The notes below the pieces were generated by a model. It ran no database searches. It saw nothing but the letters and a program-made list of their open reading frames with translations, and was not told the DNA's origin. Shown here piece by piece: positions 14,028 through 20,804 of a stretch of 50,938 bases of DNA. Each line of letters starts with the position of its first letter. Positions within the stretch are counted from its first letter, which is position 1. The position numbers and the translations under genes were made by a program. This stretch comes from a virus: positions 1 through 50,938 of IMG/VR virus record IMGVR_UViG_3300046740_000705; one strand, given 5' to 3'.

Positions 14028-15299
14028 ATGGAAAATAACGTCATCGTTCTGGCAAACGCTTTGCCCGATCCCGACACCTTGCCCGAACTGGCCAAGGCGC
14101 TGCGCCTTACCCTCGATCGCGACAGCGAAGTGCGCGCTGAGTGGATCGACATCAAACTGGAGTTAATCAAACTGCTGGTGCGGGCCCGCCGGAAGTTCCC
14201 GGTGGGTGCTAACATCGATTTCAGCGACTGGCTCGCCCGCAACGATCTTGGCGAGAAGCGCCTCAACAAGAACGAGCGCGCTGCCGCGATCAATCTTGGC
14301 CAAGATCTTGCGCTGGCCCGGCAAGTGTTGGAGGAGAGCAACAGCTGGTCGTTGCGGTACATCTGGGAAGACAACCAGGGACGCTATAATGATGATCTGG
14401 CTGTTCCCTACGTAGGGAACAGCAAAACGCAAGAAACAGCGGGCCAAGGTCACAATAACCCGCCCACAACCAAGCCTGAAACCGAGCGTTTGCCGGATTT
14501 AGTCAAGAAGTTCGGCGAGAAGATCGGTCGGGTTATTTACGATCACTTTGGCCGCAATACCCGGACGACGCAGCGTCTGTGCAATAAACTGCGCAAACCG
14601 CAGGCGGCAACCCTGGCCGAGTTCCTGCGGTCGACGCCGGATCTGCCGACCCCTGCCAACAGCGATCAGCGTTTGGACCTCAACACCTTATGGCGTGAAG
14701 CGCCAAAGGCCTTGGGCGAACCCGCCTACACGATCGGGCTGGCCGAGGGCGAGGCGCTGTTGAAGGTGATCGCCGATTGGCCGACCAAGATCGCCCCGGT
14801 GATCGCCGCCTGGCGCGAGGCGGGCAAGCCGGCGGATGTGACACGCTGGTACTCGCGCCAGGTGCCGCAGCAGCAGGCCGCCCCGACCAGCGCCGCGACG
14901 GTGATGTTGCCGCTGTCGGCGACGATGATGGACAGGATCGCTGCCAATGCCGAAGCGGCGGCAACACCGCGCCCGGACCCGACTTGCCGGGCCTCGCATC
15001 AGGGACCGATCCGGCATCACGGCGTCGATATTTGGCCGGTGGAGAATGTGAAATACAGCTTTGCCGAGGCGTGGGCGGCGATGACCATCTGGCGGACCAT
15101 TGATGCCGCTTTGCGCGTCCACCAAGCTAGCCCAAAGACCCGCGCCGCCGGGTTCTTCAAACCGTTTATTGGCTGCTTCCGCAATCTCAACCCGGCGGCC
15201 GGCGCGGCATTGGACAAGATCCTGCACGCCCAATATGCCCACCCCGAGGCGACCGGCCCAGAGGACAACCAATGCCCGCCTTACGATGTGATCCAATAG
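14028..15299 (+). CDS. Hypothetical phage protein
   Basis: 423 residues starting MENNVIVLANALPDPDTLPE. The first 110 residues are helical (LIKLLVRARRKFPVG, then ERAAAINLGQDLALARQVLE) and resemble the N-terminus of DUF3102-type proteins, but this is uncertain. The middle is linker-like and the C-terminus (AEAWAAMTIWRTIDAALRVH) is helical. The Shine-Dalgarno is weak and a terminator lies just upstream, so its expression may depend on read-through or a promoter not seen. Confidence 0.65.
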   Translation: MENNVIVLANALPDPDTLPELAKALRLTLDRDSEVRAEWIDIKLELIKLLVRARRKFPVGANIDFSDWLARNDLGEKRLNKNERAAAINLGQDLALARQVLEESNSWSLRYIWEDNQGRYNDDLAVPYVGNSKTQETAGQGHNNPPTTKPETERLPDLVKKFGEKIGRVIYDHFGRNTRTTQRLCNKLRKPQAATLAEFLRSTPDLPTPANSDQRLDLNTLWREAPKALGEPAYTIGLAEGEALLKVIADWPTKIAPVIAAWREAGKPADVTRWYSRQVPQQQAAPTSAATVMLPLSATMMDRIAANAEAAATPRPDPTCRASHQGPIRHHGVDIWPVENVKYSFAEAWAAMTIWRTIDAALRVHQASPKTRAAGFFKPFIGCFRNLNPAAGAALDKILHAQYAHPEATGPEDNQCPPYDVIQ

Positions 15300-15320
15300 G
15301 CGGGGTCGCAGAATTATTTG

Positions 15321-15353
15321 CCCTTAGCTGCCTCTAAAATTGCCGGCTAAGGG
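15321..15353 (+). terminator. Hairpin after the 14028 gene
   Basis: CCCTTAGC (15321-15328) and GCTAAGGG (15346-15353) form an 8-bp stem, extended by TTT and AAA. There is no T-run on the plus strand, so termination is possible but not certain. Confidence 0.4.
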
Positions 15354-15386
15354 AAATCCAGGCGGCGCGTCGGCAAGACCCGGCCC

Positions 15387-15450
15387 GGCAAATTTCTGCT
15401 TGAGCCGGTGCCGGCCAGTGCGCATCCTGTTTGCTTAGAGCGTAACCGGG
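15387..15450 (+). repeat. Duplicated intergenic element, copy 2
   Basis: Second copy of the element at 12708-12773. It keeps GGCAAATTTC, GCTTGAGCC, GCATCCT, TTTGCTTAGAGCG and AACCGGG. Here it lies in true intergenic DNA, 54 bases before the ATG at 15504, suggesting a promoter or operator. GCGTCGGCAAG (15367-15377) precedes it. Confidence 0.7.
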
Positions 15451-15503
15451 TTTCCCCGGAAAGCGGCGGGTTTCCTCAAAAAACCAAATTGGGGGAGAAC
15501 GGG

Positions 15504-15668
15504 ATGGCTGATTGTTCGCTCACCGATCTTGCCCAAACCGTGGCAGCCATGGAGCGCCAGGCCCACTGTTTGGCCGAGTATTTGCGCCGCGGCGATTTCG
15601 AATTGGCGATCCGGCTGGTCAAGCAACTGGCCGAGGCGTTGGCCGACATCCCCCCGCAACCGCGCTAG
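15504..15668 (+). CDS. 54-residue helical protein
   Basis: Starts MADCSLTDLAQTVAAMERQA and is helical throughout (LAIRLVKQLAEALADI). GGGGGAG with AACGGG spacing precedes ATG 15504, which is why this start is preferred to the longer frame. It lies alone between the duplicated element and an inverted repeat. Function unknown; its size and position would fit a small regulator. Confidence 0.6.
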   Translation: MADCSLTDLAQTVAAMERQAHCLAEYLRRGDFELAIRLVKQLAEALADIPPQPR

Positions 15669-15673
15669 CCCAG

Positions 15674-15690
15674 TTTGCGGATACCGCAAA
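15674..15690. promoter_or_regulatory. Inverted repeat, operator-like
   Basis: TTTGCGG-ATA-CCGCAAA, a perfect 7-bp inverted repeat with 3-base spacing, six bases past a stop codon and about 90 bases before the excisionase-like gene. No T-run follows. It resembles GTTTGCG/CGCAAAC at 5993-6011. Confidence 0.5.
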
Positions 15691-15761
15691 TTAGACTTGC
15701 GACGAGACGCCAACGCTCGCCATACTTACCGCTGGTGATCGGCCCCAATAAGGAGTCACCG

Positions 15762-15797
15762 ATGGCTGCCCCCACAGCAAACCGCCCCCCAAGATGA
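15762..15797 (+). CDS. 11-residue leader peptide (uORF)
   Basis: ATG at 15762 follows AAGGAG with ideal spacing (TCACCG) and encodes MAAPTANRPPR before a TGA that overlaps the ATG of the HTH gene (ATGA). The HTH gene itself has no Shine-Dalgarno of its own except inside this leader, so its translation probably depends on coupling to the peptide. Confidence 0.5.
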   Translation: MAAPTANRPPR

Positions 15798-16213
15798 GCG
15801 AGCGTCTGCAATTGCTCGCCGAGGTTGCCGAGCATTTTCAGATCAGCCCGCGCCATCTGCGCCGGATGATCCGCGACTATAATATTCCGGTGTTGCGCGC
15901 CTCACAGCGGACCGTCCGCTTCGACGCCCTCGCCCTTCGCACGTTGGAGGAAGCCTTACGATGCCCGCCAAATCCCGACCCGCCAAACCCGCCCGCCGCC
16001 AGCGCCAGCACTGCCTCTACGTCACGATCCGGCCCGACACCGGGGCGCTCCAGATCACCGGCTACATCAAGGGGTACGGACGGGTACGACAAAATGCTTC
16101 AACTGCTGACCCCCGCCTCGCCGACGAAGAAGCCAAAGCGCTTCAACTCCAACTCCTGCGCGGCCAATGGCACGGCGAACGTCGTGGTGTTAGGCCCCTC
16201 TCGGACGCGGTGA
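15794..16213 (+). CDS. Excisionase-like HTH protein overlapping the integrase
   Basis: 139 residues as the frame reads. Residues 1-55 (LAEVAEHFQISPRHLRRMI, then IPVLRASQRTVRFDALAL) form a winged HTH of the excisionase/MerR type. From about residue 56 the frame overlaps the integrase gene for 253 bases and becomes low-complexity (Pro/Ser/Thr), so the functional protein may be only the first part. Position just before the integrase supports an Xis role. Confidence 0.6.
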   Translation: MSERLQLLAEVAEHFQISPRHLRRMIRDYNIPVLRASQRTVRFDALALRTLEEALRCPPNPDPPNPPAASASTASTSRSGPTPGRSRSPATSRGTDGYDKMLQLLTPASPTKKPKRFNSNSCAANGTANVVVLGPSRTR

Positions 16214-17070
16214 CATCCTATCTCAAGGCTGACGAGCGCAACGAGAGGACCAAGTCGTTCCTGATGCGGATCGCGCGGGCCTTGGGTGATCCGCCGCTGG
16301 CGTCGATCAACCAGCAGACCATCAACCAGCTTCGCGACACCGTGATGCGGCCCGGCGTGAAGGGATCGTCGGTCAGCCGCACCCTGATCGCGCCGTTGCG
16401 CGCCGTCCTGATCCACGCCAATGCGCAGGGCTGGTGCGACGTCCCCAAATTTGTCATGCCTCGCCAAACGCAGGGCCGCACCAAGTTTGTCCGCCCCGAC
16501 CAGATGGAGCTGCTGATCGCCGCCGCCGCGCGGCACCTACAGCCGCTATTGTCCTTTCTGGTGACCACCGGGGCGCGGATGTCGGAGGCGATCGAACTCG
16601 ACTGGGACGATCTCGATCTCCAGGCCAAGCGGGTCAATTTCTGGAAGACCAAGAGCAACAAGCCGCGCCTCGACCTCGAACTGCCGATGCGCGCCGTCCT
16701 CGCCTTGGCGGCGCTGCCGCACCGCCAGGGGGCGGTGTTTCTGACCGATCGGGACCTGCCGTATGCCGATAAGGGTCGCAACGGCGGCGGCCAGATCAAG
16801 GGCGGGTTTCAAGGGGCGCTAGACCGCGCCAACCAGAACGGGGCCGGGATCGATCCCGACCTGACGCCCCACGATCTGCGTCACACCTGGGCCTCGTGGC
16901 ACTACGCGGTGCACAAGGATTTGCTGCTGTTGAAGCGCGACGGCGGCTGGTCATCGGTCTTGTTGGTCGAACGCTACGCCCACCTGATGAAGACCGGCCA
17001 ACAGGCGGCGATCGAGGCATTTAGGAACGGTTTAGACACGAGCCGTGACTGGAACCGCGCAAATGGTTGA
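15961..17070 (+). CDS. int: Tyrosine integrase
   Basis: 369 residues. Tyrosine-recombinase motifs are present: TGARMSEAIELDW (first catalytic Arg), HDLRHTWASWHY (H-x-x-R), and ERYAHLM (nucleophilic Tyr). A GGW replaces the usual GH before the tyrosine motif. The N-terminal part holds an arm-binding-like basic region and a SAM-like core-binding domain (TKSFLMRIARAL). GGAGG lies ten bases before the ATG. It inserts the phage into the host chromosome; the attP-like repeats directly follow. Confidence 0.9.
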   Translation: MPAKSRPAKPARRQRQHCLYVTIRPDTGALQITGYIKGYGRVRQNASTADPRLADEEAKALQLQLLRGQWHGERRGVRPLSDAVTSYLKADERNERTKSFLMRIARALGDPPLASINQQTINQLRDTVMRPGVKGSSVSRTLIAPLRAVLIHANAQGWCDVPKFVMPRQTQGRTKFVRPDQMELLIAAAARHLQPLLSFLVTTGARMSEAIELDWDDLDLQAKRVNFWKTKSNKPRLDLELPMRAVLALAALPHRQGAVFLTDRDLPYADKGRNGGGQIKGGFQGALDRANQNGAGIDPDLTPHDLRHTWASWHYAVHKDLLLLKRDGGWSSVLLVERYAHLMKTGQQAAIEAFRNGLDTSRDWNRANG

Positions 17071-17260
17071 CAGATATGGGGAAACACGCGTCCCGGCATT
17101 TCATCAACAAGGAAGTGCTGGCCGGTTTTGTTTCTGCCGGGAACGCCTTAAAACCCTAGCGTTTCTGCCGGTTTGCGGGCGGTCCGAGCCGCCCCAAACC
17201 AACCCCACGCGGCAGAACAAAGCCGCAATCTACCCAATCTTTAGACACGGTTTAGACACG
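17031..17260. other. attP-like repeat cluster
   Basis: TTTAGACACG occurs at 17031-17040, 17240-17249 and 17251-17260, the last two as an 11-base tandem. TTTCTGCCGG is repeated at 17131-17140 and 17162-17171, with the inverse CGGCAGAA at 17210-17217, and GGTTTT/AAAACC flank 17124-17155. Such direct and inverted repeats beside an integrase are what arm-type and core-type sites of attP look like. The exact crossover core cannot be set without attL/attR. Confidence 0.55.
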
Positions 17261-17310
17261 GCCGCTTCGCCGGGGTTAGCGATTCGTTCTCTTGCCCAGG
17301 GGAGGTCGGC

Positions 17311-17613
17311 ATGCCGGAACTCAACACAGTAATCACCGGGAGCAATTTCAAAGGGAAGGCTGCGGTCGCCGCAGTCGCGCGATTGCGAGCCGGCGACCCG
17401 GTCACCGTCTACCGCGAGCCGCAGAACCGGCACGACGCCAACGCGGTCGCCGTCACCGCCTTCGACCTGCCGATCGGCTACATCCCGCGGGTCTGCAACG
17501 CGGCGCTGGCCGCGGCCCTAGACGAAGGCCTCGAGGCGACCGCGGTGGTGACCGAGCCGGCCTTGATCGCCGGCAAGGTCATCCGCGAACCCAAGCTCTT
17601 GGTGTCGTGGTGA
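17311..17613 (+). CDS. HIRAN-domain protein
   Basis: 100 residues. TVITGSNFKGKAAVAAV, then PVTVYREPQNRHDANAVAV and IGYIPRVCNAALAAAL match the HIRAN pattern, a domain that binds DNA ends or damaged DNA, here standing alone. GGGGAGG lies five bases before the ATG. It is the first gene of a long rightward coupled operon. Confidence 0.8.
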   Translation: MPELNTVITGSNFKGKAAVAAVARLRAGDPVTVYREPQNRHDANAVAVTAFDLPIGYIPRVCNAALAAALDEGLEATAVVTEPALIAGKVIREPKLLVSW

Positions 17614-17885
17614 CCCGCGCCTTGGCCCTGGGCGCGCTGCTGCTAGCGCCGCACCTGGCGTTGCCGGCGGAGGCGGTCGACCCGCACAAGCTGATCATCG
17701 AGTGGCCGCACGGCATCGAGGTCGTGGCCGCAACCACCCCGGAGATTTGCCGTCTCTCCGCCGCCGCCCTGCAGACCGGAAAGTGGCAGCCGATCGGCGA
17801 ACCCGACCCACCGGTATCGACGACCTGCGTCCCCGGCTCCGCCTTCGCGCCGGGCTGGGACAAGATTGCCGGCGGTCCGCGATGA
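17610..17885 (+). CDS. Secreted small protein
   Basis: 91 residues with a GTG start overlapping the upstream TGA. The N-terminus (TRALALGALLLAPHLALPAEA) is a signal peptide with a plausible cleavage after AEA. The mature part has two cysteines. Exported role unknown; it could act in the periplasm or at lysis or superinfection. No family recognised. Confidence 0.6.
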   Translation: MTRALALGALLLAPHLALPAEAVDPHKLIIEWPHGIEVVAATTPEICRLSAAALQTGKWQPIGEPDPPVSTTCVPGSAFAPGWDKIAGGPR

Positions 17886-18049
17886 ACCCGGCCCGGCTGG
17901 TCGCCGGCGGCTCGCTGGTGGACGGGCCGCCCAGGGTCTACCTGCGGCGGCCGCGGCGATGGCGACGGTGTCTGCCGTCGGCCTGGCTGGCCGCTGCCGC
18001 GGCGCTGGTCGGGACGTTGCTCGGGGCGCTGGCCAAGGGGGTGTTGTGA
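17882..18049 (+). CDS. Small membrane protein
   Basis: 55 residues, MNPARLVAGGSLVDGPPRVY, a basic stretch (RRPRRWRR), then one transmembrane helix (AWLAAAAALVGTLLGALA). Coupled by ATGA and TGATG. The positive-inside rule predicts a cytoplasmic N-terminus. Confidence 0.6.
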   Translation: MNPARLVAGGSLVDGPPRVYLRRPRRWRRCLPSAWLAAAAALVGTLLGALAKGVL

Positions 18050-18249
18050 TGCCTGCGGTCGCAACACAAGAACCCGAAGACCTCGACCTGACCATCCCTG
18101 GCCCGATACGGCGATGGCTGGCCGAGGTCCTGTGGCAAGAGGCCCGCCGCCTCGACGCCGATGCCAGAAGCGCCGGCAAGGTGCGCGCCCGCAACCTGCG
18201 GCACCGCGCCGAAGAGTTGCGCCTGATGGGCAGCGAGATCGTCCCGTGA
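18049..18249 (+). CDS. Hypothetical helical protein
   Basis: 66 residues, MPAVATQEPEDLDLTIPGPI, then a long Arg/Ala helix (EARRLDADARSAGKVRARNL). Start overlaps the upstream TGA as TGATG. No family recognised. Confidence 0.6.
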   Translation: MPAVATQEPEDLDLTIPGPIRRWLAEVLWQEARRLDADARSAGKVRARNLRHRAEELRLMGSEIVP

Positions 18250-18431
18250 CCGCGCACGCCCGCCCCGACGATTGGCCGCTGCTTGAGCGTGCCGAGGCGT
18301 TGGGCGTTTCCGTCATCGGCGACGACCTTGAGAGCCTGCTCGACTCCATCCAGCAGCGTGAAACCGAATTAATGCTTCTGCGCCACGCCGTCACCCGCCG
18401 GCTGGCAGGGCTACCGGACCCGGCGCCGTGA
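18246..18431 (+). CDS. Hypothetical helical protein
   Basis: 61 residues with GTG start overlapping the upstream TGA. LLERAEALGVSVIGDDLESL and IQQRETELMLLRHAVTRRL are charged helices. Likely a small coiled-coil protein; function unknown. Confidence 0.55.
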   Translation: MTAHARPDDWPLLERAEALGVSVIGDDLESLLDSIQQRETELMLLRHAVTRRLAGLPDPAP

Positions 18432-18592
18432 GCGAGTGGATCAAATGGTTTGCTTGGTATCCCGTTCGCGTCGGGGGCTACAGCGAGGGATCTATGTGGC
18501 ACGGGAGGCGATGGGTCTGGCTACGCCAAGTCGAGTGGACCGAAGGCCACATGATCGGAGAGTGGCTTTATCGAGAGGCTGTGGGACGATGA
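18428..18592 (+). CDS. 54-residue Trp-rich protein
   Basis: GTG at 18428 overlaps the upstream TGA, and TGA at 18590-18592 overlaps the next ATG, so the frame is coupled at both ends. The protein begins SEWIKWFAWYPVRVGGYSEG and has seven or more tryptophans. No homology recognised. It is easily missed because of its GTG start. Confidence 0.5.
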   Translation: MSEWIKWFAWYPVRVGGYSEGSMWHGRRWVWLRQVEWTEGHMIGEWLYREAVGR

Positions 18593-19047
18593 CCGTGCCG
18601 CCGCCCCGGCATTACCTGATCCGGCTGCGCCGCGATGGGCCGCTGGTGCCGGCCCGTCTGCGTTGGCTCGATCACGAGCCCGGCGAGCCCGACAACAAGC
18701 TCGACCGCGGCCACCTGGTGCCATTCCCGGCGGTCGATATCGCCGGCAAGGACGCCCTGCCCGAGGTGCTGATCGAACGCGTGATCCTGCAGCCGAACCG
18801 GCGCGGCGACATGTTGAAACAGCCGGCGGCGCTGTTGGCGGACTTCCTCGCCCAACCCGGTGGGTCCGTACCGCTGACGCATTGGCGATACGCCCAGCCG
18901 ATCAGCGAGGCGGAGTACCGGCACCACCTGACCAAGCGGAGCTGGGCGGCGATCCACCGGCCGAGGCACCCGGTGCTGCAGCCGCGCCAGCGGGTCGACC
19001 CCCAGCAATTGCCGATCCCGGATTTCTCGAGGGAGCATGAAGCATGA
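18589..19047 (+). CDS. Hypothetical protein
   Basis: 152 residues, MTVPPPRHYLIRLRRDGPLV. It mixes beta strands at the start with a helical tail (EAEYRHHLTKRSWAAIHRPR). The start is fixed by the ATGA overlap. No family recognised. Confidence 0.6.
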   Translation: MTVPPPRHYLIRLRRDGPLVPARLRWLDHEPGEPDNKLDRGHLVPFPAVDIAGKDALPEVLIERVILQPNRRGDMLKQPAALLADFLAQPGGSVPLTHWRYAQPISEAEYRHHLTKRSWAAIHRPRHPVLQPRQRVDPQQLPIPDFSREHEA

Positions 19048-19250
19048 ACGCCCCCAAGCCCGACGAGCGGTGGCGGCACAAGCGGAGCGACCGAGTCTAC
19101 GTGGTCCTCCACATCGGGACGCTGCAGACCTCGGCGGCGCCGGACCTCGATGACGAGCTATGCGTCGTCTACCAGAACGAGACGCATTACGCGATCTGGG
19201 TGCGGCCCCTCGACGAGTTCATGGACGGCCGCTTTGAGAGGGTCGAATGA
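19044..19250 (+). CDS. DUF1653-like protein
   Basis: 68 residues. WRHKRSDRVYVVLHIGTLQ, then VYQNETHYAIWVRPLDEFMDG matches the DUF1653 pattern (WRH..G..Y.V...., later W.RP..EF.DG). The family is widespread in bacteria and phages with no assigned biochemical role. Coupled by ATGA. Confidence 0.75.
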   Translation: MNAPKPDERWRHKRSDRVYVVLHIGTLQTSAAPDLDDELCVVYQNETHYAIWVRPLDEFMDGRFERVE

Positions 19251-19594
19251 TGGAGATCGAAGTCACCGTCGAGGACGCGCGGCGCTGTAATCGGCTGCGC
19301 GGTCTGCCGGTCGCGACATGTTCCTGCCGCCTCGGGGACTACGGCTGGCAGCAATGCCCGCCGGGCGCGCACCTGGCGGTGATCGGCATGGACGTGGTGC
19401 GCGACGTCAATGCGTGGCTCGCCAGCTTTCCGGGCCTCGCCGATACAACACACTTTACACGGTCGCACCCTGTAAAGGGTCCGCCGCTGATGACCGGCGA
19501 GTTCTGCCGCGAGCCCGGCTGCGGTGGGTTCATGGTCCGAACCGGCAGCTGCATGACGTGTCAATCGTGTGGATTCAATGAGGGGTGCGGCTGA
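19247..19594 (+). CDS. C-terminal zinc-ribbon protein
   Basis: 115 residues. The C-terminus (CREPGCGGFMVRTGSC, then CQSCGFNEGCG) has the Cys layout of the zinc ribbon that ends B12-dependent ribonucleotide reductases, here without the enzyme. The first half has a CSC motif and helices. Two ATGs (19247, 19250) overlap the upstream stop. Confidence 0.6.
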   Translation: MMEIEVTVEDARRCNRLRGLPVATCSCRLGDYGWQQCPPGAHLAVIGMDVVRDVNAWLASFPGLADTTHFTRSHPVKGPPLMTGEFCREPGCGGFMVRTGSCMTCQSCGFNEGCG

Positions 19595-20418
19595 TGGCCC
19601 AAGAGCAGCTGGCGCTTGATGCGACCAACGATCCCCGCCTGCAAATTGGCGCCAACCAGCCGCCGCTCTCGGAGCGCATCGCGGAAGAAATCGCGCCGCT
19701 ATTGGCGACCCGCGACCAACTGCTGGCCTCGGCAGAGTCCGCCCTGATCATCGACGGCGAGAGCGCCGCGAAGGTGGTCGACCTGGCCAAGCAGATGTCG
19801 AACCTCGAGGACATGGCCGACCTCGTGCGCGAGGAAATGATCCGCCCGCATCTGCTGGCTCAGCGCGAGATCAACAGCAGTTTCGGGACGGTGACGAACC
19901 AGCTCAAGCTGGCCCGGCAGGGCGCCGACGGCCGCGGTGGCCTGCGGCTGATGCTGACCCAGTGGCAAAGGAAACTCGAAGTCGCCGCGCAAGCGGAGCG
20001 CGATCGCCTGGCCGCAGCGCAGCGCTTGCGCGAAGCCGAGGCGGAAGCAGCACGACGCGCAGCTGAGGAAAAGAAGGCGGCCGGCAGCACCGGGGTCGCC
20101 GATGAACTGACCGCCATGCAAGCGGAGGAAGCGGCGCAGCGGCTGGCACGGCAGGCCGAGGCGATCCGACCGGAGCCGGTGCGCTCGCACCTCGGCATGG
20201 CCGGCACCCGCCGGGAGATCGTCTTCGAGATTACCGACGTGCGGAAATTACTCGGGTGGCTGTTGAAGTCGCCGCTGCGGGTCCAGGTCGAGGCGGCCGT
20301 CACCGGGCTGATGCGCCCCTACCTGCGCAATGCCATCGGGGTCGACGGGGTCGAGAAGGGGGTCGAGATCCCCGGCCTCACCGCGCGGATCGAACGGGTC
20401 GCGCAAATCCGATCATAA
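19594..20418 (+). CDS. Coiled-coil protein
   Basis: 274 residues starting MAQEQLALDATNDPRLQIGA. A long coiled coil with Ala/Arg/Glu runs (RLREAEAEAARRAAEEKKAA) separates two globular ends. The C-terminal part (LRVQVEAAVTGLMRPYLRNA) is conserved-looking. The position just before the RDF-like gene suggests a recombination accessory protein, but that is inference from context only. Confidence 0.6.
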   Translation: MAQEQLALDATNDPRLQIGANQPPLSERIAEEIAPLLATRDQLLASAESALIIDGESAAKVVDLAKQMSNLEDMADLVREEMIRPHLLAQREINSSFGTVTNQLKLARQGADGRGGLRLMLTQWQRKLEVAAQAERDRLAAAQRLREAEAEAARRAAEEKKAAGSTGVADELTAMQAEEAAQRLARQAEAIRPEPVRSHLGMAGTRREIVFEITDVRKLLGWLLKSPLRVQVEAAVTGLMRPYLRNAIGVDGVEKGVEIPGLTARIERVAQIRS

Positions 20419-20429
20419 CGGAGGCGGAC

Positions 20430-20804
20430 ATGAAGACCAGGCTGGTGCCGACAAAACTGGCACTGATGCTGCCGGGCGAGGGCGGGCAGGAGTTCCAGGT
20501 CGATCTGCCGGAGCGGCCATCGATTACCGAATTGCACGCGGTGATCGACCCGCTGCTCAACACCGCCGCCTGGGAGCACGTCGTAGTGTACGTCGGGCTT
20601 GAGGCATGGCTCGGGGCTAGCCAGTACCGCGATATGTTCGTTGACGAAACCGGCCAATTGAAGGGATTGCCGCGAAACGAAGAGGCGACGTTCCTCTACC
20701 GGCGCAATTACCTCATGCACGAAACCGATCCCGGCGACGCTGAGAGCCTGCATTTTATCGCCGGGCCAGCGGCATTCTTTCCGGAAAGAAAGGTGTGGTC
20801 ATGA
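20430..20804 (+). CDS. Hypothetical protein
   Basis: 124 residues, MKTRLVPTKLALMLPGEGGQ. GGAGG lies five bases before ATG 20430, one of the few genes of this operon with its own strong Shine-Dalgarno. Mixed alpha/beta; no family recognised. Its stop overlaps the RDF-like gene start. Confidence 0.6.
   Translation: MKTRLVPTKLALMLPGEGGQEFQVDLPERPSITELHAVIDPLLNTAAWEHVVVYVGLEAWLGASQYRDMFVDETGQLKGLPRNEEATFLYRRNYLMHETDPGDAESLHFIAGPAAFFPERKVWS

Noticed and set aside
19453-19477. CTTTACA/TGTAAAG inverted repeat, AT-rich patch in a GC-rich gene
   Set aside because: It lies inside a coding frame and occurs once; chance codon choice is as likely as an operator.
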